NCBI GenBank assembly: GCA_016880505.1
Contig: JAEHDI010000150.1
Span: 1 to 12,620 of the forward strand
DNA: 12,620 bases
From: Bryobacterales bacterium
Lineage (GTDB): Bacteria; Acidobacteriota; Terriglobia; Bryobacterales; Bryobacteraceae
Reading direction: 5' to 3'
Positions 6,735 through 12,620 of the stretch are shown here, one piece after another. The notes below the pieces were generated by a model that saw only the letters and a list, made by a program, of their open reading frames with translations, was not told the origin of the DNA and did not search any database. The translations under genes and the position numbers were made by a program. Every line of letters begins with the position of its first letter. The first letter of the stretch is position 1.

Positions 6735-8591
6735 ATGTTCTTTATGCGACTTGTGAGCCCGTTGCTCTGCTTCGTGTTGTTGCTGGCGGTATCCTGCCGC
6801 AGGACGCCATCGAACGAACGCCCTAAAGATCCACACTCCTACTCCAATCCGGAGCTGGTCCGGGTGCGGCATGTCGATCTGGATCTGGAGGTGCTCTTCG
6901 AGCAGAAGGCATTGCAGGGAACAGCGGTGCTCGCACTGGAGCGGGCAAAGGACGGCAATGGCGCGCCTTTGATCCTGGATACACGCGACCTCAGGATCGA
7001 GAGCGTCGAAGGCAGCCGGGATGGCACAAACTGGAGTCCGGCGAAGTTCGAAGTCGGCGCAACGGACCCAATCCTGGGCGCGCCGCTGACAATCCACCTG
7101 CCCGCCGGCGGGAAGCACGTCAGAATCCGTTACATGACGAGCCCAAATGCCACGGCGCTCCAGTGGCTGGAACCGGCACAGACAGCGGGAAAGAAACTGC
7201 CGTTCCTCTTTACGCAATCGCAGGCAATCCACGCTCGGAGCTGGATTCCGCTTCAGGATTCCCCCGGCGTTCGCGTCACCTACTCGGCCCGCATCCGGGT
7301 GGCGAAAGGCTTGCGGGCGGTGATGAGCGCCGAACACGTTGAAACGGGGATTGAAGGTGAGTTCCGCTTTCGAATGGCGCAGCCGATCCCGTCGTATTTG
7401 ATCGCACTGGCCGTGGGCGACCTGGCGTTCCGCCCGCTCGGCTCGCGGACAGGCGTCTACGCCGAACCGTCCGTGGTGGACGCCGCAGCGAGGGAGTTTG
7501 AAGACACCGAGAAGATGATGCAGGCGGCCGAGGAACTGTATGGACCGTACCGGTGGGGACGATACGACCTCCTGATTCTTCCTCCGAGCTTTCCCTACGG
7601 CGGAATGGAAAATCCCCGCCTGACTTTCACCTCGCCGACCGTCATCGCGGGCGACAAGAGCCTCGTTTCGCTCGTGGCGCACGAACTGGCTCATTCGTGG
7701 TCCGGCAACCTGGTGACGAATGCGACCTGGGACCACTTCTGGCTGAACGAAGGATTCACCGTTTACGTGGAACAGCGGATTATCGAGAAGATATATGGAA
7801 AAGAACGGGCGGAAATGGAGGCCGTCCTTGCGACGGAGTCGCTGAAGCGCGAGATGGAGCGGCTTGAGCCGCGCGATCAAGCTCTGCAACTTGACCTGCG
7901 CGGCAGGGACCCCGACGCCGGCTCCACCGATGTCGCCTACGTCAAAGGAGCGCTTTTCCTGCGGACGATCGAACGTGCGTCGGGGCGTACGGCCTTCGAC
8001 GCGTTCTTGCGTTCCTATTTCGATCGATTCGCTTTCCGAAGCGTCACGACGAAGGACTTCCTCGATTATCTGGCGAAGGATCTGAAGACGAACGTCCCGG
8101 TGGAGGTGTGGGTTCACAAGCCCGGACTCCCATCCGGAGCGGCCCTCCCGGTTTCGGATGCGCTGGCCAAGGTGAGTGATCTCGCCGGCCAGTGGGCGCA
8201 GGGCACGATTCCGTCCAGCAGCATTCCGTACGCGAAATGGAGCACGCAGGAACGGCTTCATTTCCTCCAGGCATTGCCGGCGGATCCAGGTGGCCGAAGA
8301 ATGCACGCACTCGATCAAGCCTTTGGCATCACGAAAAGCGGAAACGCCGAGGTGCTCCAGCAGTGGCTGCTGATGTCGATCCGGAACGGGTATGCGCCGG
8401 CCTCGGCAAAACTCGAAGAGTTTCTGATGAGTGTGGGCCGGATGCGGTACATCCGTCCGCTGTACGAGGAACTCGCGAAAACGCCCGAAGGTATGGAGCA
8501 GGGCCGTGCAATCTTCGTGAAGGCGCGGGCCGGTTACCACCCGATCGCGACGGCGACCATCGAGACAGCTCTGCGGCGTCCCAATCGCTAA
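6735..8591 (+). CDS. M1-family zinc aminopeptidase lipoprotein, leukotriene-A4-hydrolase-like
   Basis: This 618-residue zinc exopeptidase probably trims N-terminal residues from peptides outside the cytoplasm. A signal sequence ends in a lipobox-like AVSC with Cys21, implying a lipoprotein. The substrate-binding motif GGMENP starts at 289. The zinc site is HELAH at 316-320 plus Glu339 in WLNEGF, with the HExxH-x18-E spacing of family M1. Tyr402 in AYVKG matches the catalytic tyrosine of leukotriene A4 hydrolase. The C-terminal helical domain has VGRMRYIRPLYEEL and ends GYHPIATATIE, like the C-terminal domain of that enzyme. Its two carboxylate-binding basic residues are represented by Arg569 and Arg571. 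The length is close to the roughly 610 residues of the human enzyme. Leukotriene hydrolysis is not implied; peptidase activity is. The start is uncertain: no well-spaced ribosome binding site precedes ATG 6735, and ATG 6744 is an alternative. It begins 24 nt after the kinase gene. Confidence 0.93.
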   Translation: MFFMRLVSPLLCFVLLLAVSCRRTPSNERPKDPHSYSNPELVRVRHVDLDLEVLFEQKALQGTAVLALERAKDGNGAPLILDTRDLRIESVEGSRDGTNWSPAKFEVGATDPILGAPLTIHLPAGGKHVRIRYMTSPNATALQWLEPAQTAGKKLPFLFTQSQAIHARSWIPLQDSPGVRVTYSARIRVAKGLRAVMSAEHVETGIEGEFRFRMAQPIPSYLIALAVGDLAFRPLGSRTGVYAEPSVVDAAAREFEDTEKMMQAAEELYGPYRWGRYDLLILPPSFPYGGMENPRLTFTSPTVIAGDKSLVSLVAHELAHSWSGNLVTNATWDHFWLNEGFTVYVEQRIIEKIYGKERAEMEAVLATESLKREMERLEPRDQALQLDLRGRDPDAGSTDVAYVKGALFLRTIERASGRTAFDAFLRSYFDRFAFRSVTTKDFLDYLAKDLKTNVPVEVWVHKPGLPSGAALPVSDALAKVSDLAGQWAQGTIPSSSIPYAKWSTQERLHFLQALPADPGGRRMHALDQAFGITKSGNAEVLQQWLLMSIRNGYAPASAKLEEFLMSVGRMRYIRPLYEELAKTPEGMEQGRAIFVKARAGYHPIATATIETALRRPNR

Positions 8592-8687
8592 CCCGGACAT
8601 TGGCGCGTGGCCGGACGGCGTGCTACGTTGTCAGTTATCAGAGGATTGGATTCTGGGTAGGGATTCCCGCTCATTTACTCAAGCCCT

Positions 8688-8693
8688 GGAGGA
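8688..8693 (+). promoter_or_regulatory. strong ribosome binding site that sets the start of the Asp-box protein
   Basis: GGAGGA lies 7 nt before ATG 8701, near-ideal spacing. The codons that follow encode a clean signal peptide. This argues against the upstream in-frame ATG at 8620, which would bury the signal peptide inside the protein. Confidence 0.85.
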
Positions 8694-8700
8694 AGCCAAC

Positions 8701-9783
8701 ATGAGGAGAATTCTGGGTAACGTTCTTGCACTTAGTGTGAGCGCCGTTGCGATTCTTGCCGGCGCGCCGCGCACCGCGACTGAGAAACCGGGACCACCGC
8801 CGAAGTCGGGGAGCCCCTACAAGAACCGTGTATACGTTACCTGGACGAGTTTCCAGGAAAACCCGCGGGGCATGGCGCCGTTTGTCCGTTCACCGATTCA
8901 GATCTCGCGTTCCGACGACGGCAATCACTGGAGTGGGGCGACCGAAGTTAGCGGATACAGCCCGTTTTGTATCGCGACCCTCTCCGGCGCACCGAACGAG
9001 TGTGATCTCAACCAGTATTCGATTCCTGCCATCGCTCCGAACGGGAAGGTCTACGTCGCATTCGAGAACTTCAACACGCCGGCCGAGAACCAGTACATGG
9101 TCGTGAACTCAACCGATGGAGGTCAAACGTGGAGCGCCCCGTCACGCGTGGACACGGTCTACGACATCAACTATCCGGAAGGAGTCAGCGGCGACAGCGT
9201 TTTGACGGGTTGCGAGTTCCGCGTGAACGCGGCTGGCAATATTGCCACCGACCCGAGCGATGCGAGTGGCGACACCACCTATCTCGTGTGGACCGACAAC
9301 CGCAACGGCTCCAAGGAAGCGACGAATGTCGATGTGTTCCTGGGCCGCACCACGGACGGCGGAGCAACCTGGAACGTCTACCAGGTGGATACGGCCACGA
9401 ACGATCAGTTCTATCCGTGGGTGGCAGTCGCACCGGACGGCCGGGTCGATGTCGGCTATATGGACCGGTCTTACTCGGCAGGCCAGACGGAATGCAAGTA
9501 CGGCTTCTCGCTGGCCCGGCTCACATTCGACGCCGCGGGGATTACATCGCAGTCGAAGACGCGCGTGGACACCGGGCTGTCGGATCCGGGGAATTCGCGC
9601 TGGTTCTCGTCGACTACCAACGGAAACGGCACCTTCATCGGCGATTACAACGGCGTCGCGGCGGGATCAGACGGAACAACCTGGAGCCTTTGGACGGATC
9701 AGCGTGCTGAAGTCGAGAACCCGCCGTCACCGACCCGCACGTTTGGGCAGCACGCCGAAGGGGCGAACACACCGGCGCCCTAA
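8701..9783 (+). CDS. secreted Asp-box (BNR/sialidase-like) beta-propeller protein
   Basis: This 360-residue exported protein has an N-terminal signal peptide (MRRILGNVLALSVSAVAILAG, with cleavage probably near residues 21-27) followed by repeated beta-propeller blades. Three Asp-box motifs of the S/T-x-D-x-G-x-x-W type are visible: SDDGNHW at 71-77, STDGGQTW at 137-144 and TTDGGATW at 217-224. Between them lie propeller strands such as KVYVAFENF and TYLVWTDNR, and near the C-terminus FIGDYNGVAAG and SLWTDQR. Asp boxes sit on blade turns in sialidases and many other propellers. They do not show catalysis, and I could not identify a complete sialidase active site (arginine triad, Tyr/Glu pair). 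Four cysteines (90, 101, 171, 265) could form disulfides outside the cytoplasm. The substrate is unknown. It stands 109 nt after the peptidase gene and may have its own promoter, although none was recognised. The next gene is convergent. Confidence 0.82.
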   Translation: MRRILGNVLALSVSAVAILAGAPRTATEKPGPPPKSGSPYKNRVYVTWTSFQENPRGMAPFVRSPIQISRSDDGNHWSGATEVSGYSPFCIATLSGAPNECDLNQYSIPAIAPNGKVYVAFENFNTPAENQYMVVNSTDGGQTWSAPSRVDTVYDINYPEGVSGDSVLTGCEFRVNAAGNIATDPSDASGDTTYLVWTDNRNGSKEATNVDVFLGRTTDGGATWNVYQVDTATNDQFYPWVAVAPDGRVDVGYMDRSYSAGQTECKYGFSLARLTFDAAGITSQSKTRVDTGLSDPGNSRWFSSTTNGNGTFIGDYNGVAAGSDGTTWSLWTDQRAEVENPPSPTRTFGQHAEGANTPAP

Positions 9784-9808
9784 AGGCCGGATCTACGTTG
9801 TGGCAGCG

Positions 9809-9836
9809 AGTGGCGGGGCCACGTCTCCCCGTCACT
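9809..9836. terminator. hairpin between convergent genes, possible bidirectional terminator
   Basis: The arms AGTGGCGGGG (9809-9818) and CCCCGTCACT (9827-9836) form a 10-bp stem with one G-U wobble on the + strand transcript (a C-A mismatch on the other strand) around an 8-nt loop. It lies in the 48-nt gap after the Asp-box gene, and its right arm covers the stop codon of the glutathione peroxidase gene. There is no T-tract on either side, so it is not a classical intrinsic terminator. Position is the main argument. Confidence 0.4.
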
Positions 9837-10377
9837 CAAGCGCTTTTTCAATCGCCGCGATGACCTCCGGGGAATCCGGCGTGACCTTCGGCTCGAACCG
9901 GGCGAGAATCCTGCCATCACGGCCGGCGAGGAACTTCGTGAAGTTCCACTTGATCTCGCCGCCGGTGTCCGTGGCCGCGTCAGTCAGGAACTGATAGAGC
10001 GGCGCCTGATCGTCGCCCTTCACCGAAATCTTGGAGTACATCGGAAAGGTGACGTCATACTTGCGGCTGCAAAACTGCTTGATCTCCTCGTTGGTTCCGG
10101 GCTCCTGACTGCCGAAGTTGTTGGCCGGAAAGCCGAGAACCACCAGTCCCCGGTCCTTGTATTTCCGGTATAGGGCCTCAAGCCCGGCGTATTGAGGCGT
10201 CAGGCCGCAGCGGCTGGCCACGTTCACCAGCAGAACGACCTTGCCTTTGTATTCGGAAAGCGGGGCGGCTTTGCCGTCGATCGAGCTCAGCGTGAATTCG
10301 TGGATGCTCGATGCGCCGAGCAAAGACGCTGCCAGAAGCGTCTGGGCGGCGAAAAGGCGAAGAAAGCTCATAGTCAT
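9832..10377 (-). CDS. exported Cys-type glutathione peroxidase family protein
   Basis: This 181-residue thiol peroxidase would reduce hydrogen peroxide or lipid hydroperoxides, probably with thioredoxin-like reductants rather than glutathione. A hydrophobic leader (FLRLFAAQTLLAASLLGASS, residues 5-24) suggests export to the periplasm, unlike typical cytoplasmic homologues. The peroxidatic cysteine is Cys57 in NVASRCGLTPQY. A resolving cysteine, Cys103, is in QFCSRKYDVTFPM, and Trp144-Asn145 lie in WNFTKFL. The usual FPCNQFG motif reads FPANNFG at 83-89, so the tetrad glutamine is replaced by Asn87. I believe this variant occurs in other bacterial members. The start is either ATG 10377 or the in-frame ATG whose first base is 10371 (MSFLRL); the nearest purine-rich stretch is about 15 nt upstream. 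It follows the DUF885-like gene by 48 nt on the same strand and may be cotranscribed with it. Confidence 0.92.
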   Translation of the reverse strand: MTMSFLRLFAAQTLLAASLLGASSIHEFTLSSIDGKAAPLSEYKGKVVLLVNVASRCGLTPQYAGLEALYRKYKDRGLVVLGFPANNFGSQEPGTNEEIKQFCSRKYDVTFPMYSKISVKGDDQAPLYQFLTDAATDTGGEIKWNFTKFLAGRDGRILARFEPKVTPDSPEVIAAIEKALE

Positions 10378-10425
10378 TCAGATGCGGCACGGTCCCTACC
10401 GGATGCAACGAGAAGACAGGCCGGG

Positions 10426-11766
10426 CTACGCGAGGGCGCTGTCGATCGTGGTGAGATCGACCAGACCGGAGCAGCCGTATAGCACCGGGATTAACTTCTT
10501 CGCGGAGTGGACGCGGCGGAGCTCGGCTACCCGGTCGGTCCCAGCCCGGTACGCGGGCAGGTACATCCTCCCGAGAAGTGGGTGCCGGCCCCAGGCGCCG
10601 GAAAGTTTGTCCGCCCGCTCGGTGGACACGAGGAAGTCCTTTCGCAGGACGGCCGCGACTTCAGCTTGTGGTGCGCCCTCCTTCCAGGTCAGGTACGAAG
10701 ACTGGTTCTTGGCATCGTCCTGAAGAAGGGCAAGCAACAGGCCGATCTGGAGGTCGTCGTCCGGCACCTGGTCGATTTCGGTCACCCCGTGCGCCATGAG
10801 GATGGCGTTGTTGGCGATTCCCTCAAATAGCGCCGCGGAGCGCGTGTTCATCGTCAGCACCGAGCCCTCGAAGCTGACCAAACCACGAACATAGAGGTTC
10901 TGGAGATACGCGAACGTCGTGACGTGGCCGGGCACGACCTCGTGGCTGACCAACTGCTCGAACTCGGGCACGGAGATTTCGAGAGATGCATTGATCTCGT
11001 AGGTCGCCTCGTAGTCCGGAGTCCCGTCGGGCCGCCGGGCGCGTCCGAGGTAGTTCATCGAACCCGAAAACCACGCGCCGGTGATCGGCAGAAACTGAAT
11101 ATTGGCACGGGGCACGCTATGCAGTTCGAGCGGCAGATACGGGATCACGTTTTCGGCAGCCAGGCGGTCAAATTGCGCGATGAAGGCCGCTCCGAGCGCG
11201 CGGACGGAGGCCATCGGGACCATTCGCGCTCGGCGCCAGGAGTCGACGGCCGCCAGCAGCTCGTCCGGAGTGCGTGAGGGGTGGCCGCAGCGCGAAAGCA
11301 ACTCGGCGACGCGCTCCCGTTTCGATACGGGGCCGGAGGGTGACGGATCCGCGCCTATGGAAGCGTGGACACACCGCGCATAAGGCACGGGCTCACCCTT
11401 GCCGAGCAGTTCCAGTACGAGATCCCACATCGTCTCGAAACAGAGCGCGAGGTTCGAGACGTAGGCGCCGCGGAGACCGCCCATCGTTTTGCCGGCTTCG
11501 CCCATGCCGCGAATCGCGGCCGGTACGTCGACGGCGTCGAGATACGCCTCGATGGCCTCGCGGTCGAGTGTTTTCGCGGAGACGCCGCCGGACTCACGGA
11601 CCCGGGCAGCGGCAGGGTGTGTGTAGGCATGCGGCAGCGGCTCGTCGGAGAACCAGGAATCCGCGATAAAGCGGCCCGTGCCGGATGGGCACATGACGTC
11701 TCCACCCCAGAGGGTGTCAATTCCGAGGATGGCATTCCCGGCGACCTCTTCAAAACGCGCACTCAT
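10426..11766 (-). CDS. putative cytoplasmic metallopeptidase, DUF885-like (HE-x2-PGH)
   Basis: This 446-residue protein has no signal peptide or membrane segment, so it is probably cytoplasmic. The main clue is HEVVPGH at 275-281, which resembles the HE-x-x-PGH motif of DUF885-family putative zinc peptidases. Glu315 in LFEGIANNA, 34 residues later, is a candidate for the further acidic ligand such enzymes have. A conserved-looking block precedes the motif (SVPRANIQFLPITGAWFSGS, then YEATYEINASLEISVPEFE). DUF885 proteins are generally secreted and about 550-600 residues long, so this is a shorter, divergent or merely related form. Peptidase activity is inferred, not shown. The start is firm: GGAGGTG sits just before ATG 11766. 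The ATG overlaps the stop of the OPT transporter gene in ATGA, so the two are translationally coupled. That pairing suggests it cleaves imported peptides. Confidence 0.72.
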   Translation of the reverse strand: MSARFEEVAGNAILGIDTLWGGDVMCPSGTGRFIADSWFSDEPLPHAYTHPAAARVRESGGVSAKTLDREAIEAYLDAVDVPAAIRGMGEAGKTMGGLRGAYVSNLALCFETMWDLVLELLGKGEPVPYARCVHASIGADPSPSGPVSKRERVAELLSRCGHPSRTPDELLAAVDSWRRARMVPMASVRALGAAFIAQFDRLAAENVIPYLPLELHSVPRANIQFLPITGAWFSGSMNYLGRARRPDGTPDYEATYEINASLEISVPEFEQLVSHEVVPGHVTTFAYLQNLYVRGLVSFEGSVLTMNTRSAALFEGIANNAILMAHGVTEIDQVPDDDLQIGLLLALLQDDAKNQSSYLTWKEGAPQAEVAAVLRKDFLVSTERADKLSGAWGRHPLLGRMYLPAYRAGTDRVAELRRVHSAKKLIPVLYGCSGLVDLTTIDSALA

Positions 11767-12620
11767 GAGTTCACCTCCCGCCCGCTGCTTCTCAGCGATC
11801 CAAACCAGACGTACAAACAGAGGCCGGCGAAGAGTCCGGCTGAAACGAACTGGGACACCGGATCGAAATCATAGAACGGCGTCTTGATCCAGCTTTCCGA
11901 GTAGCCGGGGATGAGCCGGAAGGCCGCGCCGAGTACACCTCCGAGCGCGCCGCCGGCCATCAATCCCGAAGCGATGATCACGCCCCGCTCGCGGATCGAC
12001 GCCCCACGGCCGCCACCTGCCTTCTCCGCACGACGCCCGAGGAAGTGCGCCAGAAAACCTCCGACCAGGGCCGGGGTGTTGAGTTCCAGCGGAAGGTACA
12101 TGCCGAGAGCGAAGATCAGTGCGGGCACGCCGAGCATCTCCATGATCAGGGCAACGAATGCGCCTGCGCCAAAGAGAATCGACGCAACCGGTTGTCTGCC
12201 TACGAAACCTTCGACGAGCGCTTTCATAATCGCAGCCTGAGGGGACGGCAGGACGGTTCGGGGGTCGCCAGGCGCCGCCTCGCCGAACTGGAAGGCGCGG
12301 GCGAGCAGCACGATGGTCAGTCCCGCCGCTGCCGCCGCAGCGATCACCCCGAGAAACTTCACTTTCTGCTGGGCCGCAGGAGTGGAGCCGATCCAGTAGC
12401 CGGCCTTGAAGTCAGTGATCGCCTGGCCCGAAACGGCGAGCGCGGTGCAGACCATCCCGGCGATCGCCATGACGAAGAACATCCCGGTGGTACCGGAGAG
12501 TCCGAAGCGGAGCAGAACCACGCTCGAGACGATGATGGTGAGCATGGTCATGCCGGAGACCGGGTTGCGGGCGATGGTGGCAATTGCGTTGGCCGCAACG
12601 GAAGTGAAGAAGAACGAAAA
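11763..12620 (-). CDS. OPT-family oligopeptide transporter, C-terminal part (partial)
   Basis: The reading frame is open to the window edge and the start lies beyond it. 285 codons are visible, ending in TGA at 11765-11763. The fragment is a polytopic inner-membrane protein. It begins FSFFFTSVAANAIATIARNP, continues with VSGMT, and later has ITDFKAGYWIGSTPAAQQK and LIFALGMYLPLELNTPALVGG. These blocks resemble conserved parts of OPT-family transporters (ARNPVSGMT; D-K-GY-xG-TP--QQ; the GxYLPL segment). About six to eight hydrophobic segments are visible, and the end is a short charged cytoplasmic tail (SSGREVNS). OPT proteins use ion gradients to import oligopeptides or metal chelates such as siderophore-like compounds. 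Full length is usually 600-700 residues, so a little under half is seen. The overlap with a putative peptidase gene favours peptides as substrate. An internal ATG at 12551 is not the true start. Confidence 0.87.
   Translation of the reverse strand, partial: FSFFFTSVAANAIATIARNPVSGMTMLTIIVSSVVLLRFGLSGTTGMFFVMAIAGMVCTALAVSGQAITDFKAGYWIGSTPAAQQKVKFLGVIAAAAAAGLTIVLLARAFQFGEAAPGDPRTVLPSPQAAIMKALVEGFVGRQPVASILFGAGAFVALIMEMLGVPALIFALGMYLPLELNTPALVGGFLAHFLGRRAEKAGGGRGASIRERGVIIASGLMAGGALGGVLGAAFRLIPGYSESWIKTPFYDFDPVSQFVSAGLFAGLCLYVWFGSLRSSGREVNS
11770..11777 (-). promoter_or_regulatory. ribosome binding site of the DUF885-like gene
   Basis: On the minus strand GGAGGTGA lies directly before ATG 11766, inside the end of the OPT gene. 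It is a near-perfect anti-16S match with short spacing, so the downstream gene should be translated efficiently despite its overlap with the upstream stop codon. Confidence 0.75.

Noticed and set aside
6666..8600. A 644-codon open frame on the minus strand, antisense to the M1 peptidase gene.
   Set aside because: The plus strand carries a complete M1 active site and signal peptide over the same bases. The antisense translation shows no recognisable motif, and long stop-free antisense frames are common in high-GC genes.
8608..8625. A TGGCCGGACGGCGTGCTA stretch resembling a sigma-54 -24/-12 promoter upstream of the Asp-box gene.
   Set aside because: The GG to GC spacing is one base too long and the TTGC element is poor. 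Exact spacing is critical for sigma-54.
8628..8664. TTGTCA as a -35 box with a -10 box around 8651-8664.
   Set aside because: No acceptable -10 hexamer is found at 16-18 nt spacing.
8620..8700. An upstream in-frame ATG that would add 27 residues to the Asp-box protein.
   Set aside because: GGAGGA and the signal peptide both point to ATG 8701, and the extension has no ribosome binding site of its own.
8701..9783. A true exo-alpha-sialidase.
   Set aside because: Asp boxes alone do not show sialidase activity, and the arginine triad and Tyr/Glu nucleophile pair could not be identified by eye.
9242..9994. A 250-codon plus-strand frame spanning the Asp-box gene and the start of the peroxidase region.
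   Set aside because: It runs out of frame through two well-supported genes, and its product is low-complexity (rich in Arg, Ser, Thr and Pro) with no domain.

Overview
The window reads like a chromosomal segment from an Acidobacteriota bacterium, possibly close to Solibacter/Bryobacterales. This is inferred from the high GC content, an ADOP-type duplicated MacB/FtsX permease, and a sigma-54 regulator/kinase pair of the kind linked to such transporters. No database search was possible. All functional calls rest on motifs read by eye.

Region 1 (1-6710, + strand) is a tightly packed cluster. It holds the tail of a probable HlyD/MacA-type periplasmic adaptor, a MacB/LolD-type ATPase, an 802-residue duplicated FtsX-type permease, a second and different MacB-type ATPase, an NtrC-family response regulator and its histidine kinase. 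Gaps are 13 to 52 nt, and the last two genes overlap by 4 nt. The likely product is an envelope transporter (substrate unknown) with its own sigma-54-dependent two-component control. The kinase has almost no extracytoplasmic loop. The permease has visibly lower third-position GC than the two ATPases, which suggests a different history.

Region 2 (6735-9783, + strand) encodes two exported proteins: an M1 aminopeptidase lipoprotein resembling leukotriene A4 hydrolase, and a secreted Asp-box (BNR/sialidase-like) beta-propeller protein with a strong ribosome binding site.

Region 3 (9832-12620, - strand) converges on region 2 across a 48-nt gap containing a hairpin. In transcription order it holds the C-terminal part of an OPT-family oligopeptide transporter, a cytoplasmic HE-x2-PGH (DUF885-like) putative metallopeptidase overlapping it by 4 nt, and an exported Cys-type glutathione peroxidase. 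The transporter/peptidase pair suggests peptide import followed by intracellular hydrolysis.

There is no gene-free stretch longer than about 110 bases. I saw no tRNA, rRNA, CRISPR array, insertion sequence or phage gene. The most interesting leads are the asymmetric transporter (one fused permease, two unlike ATPases, one with an altered D-loop) joined to an apparently intramembrane-sensing kinase, and the OPT/DUF885-like pair.
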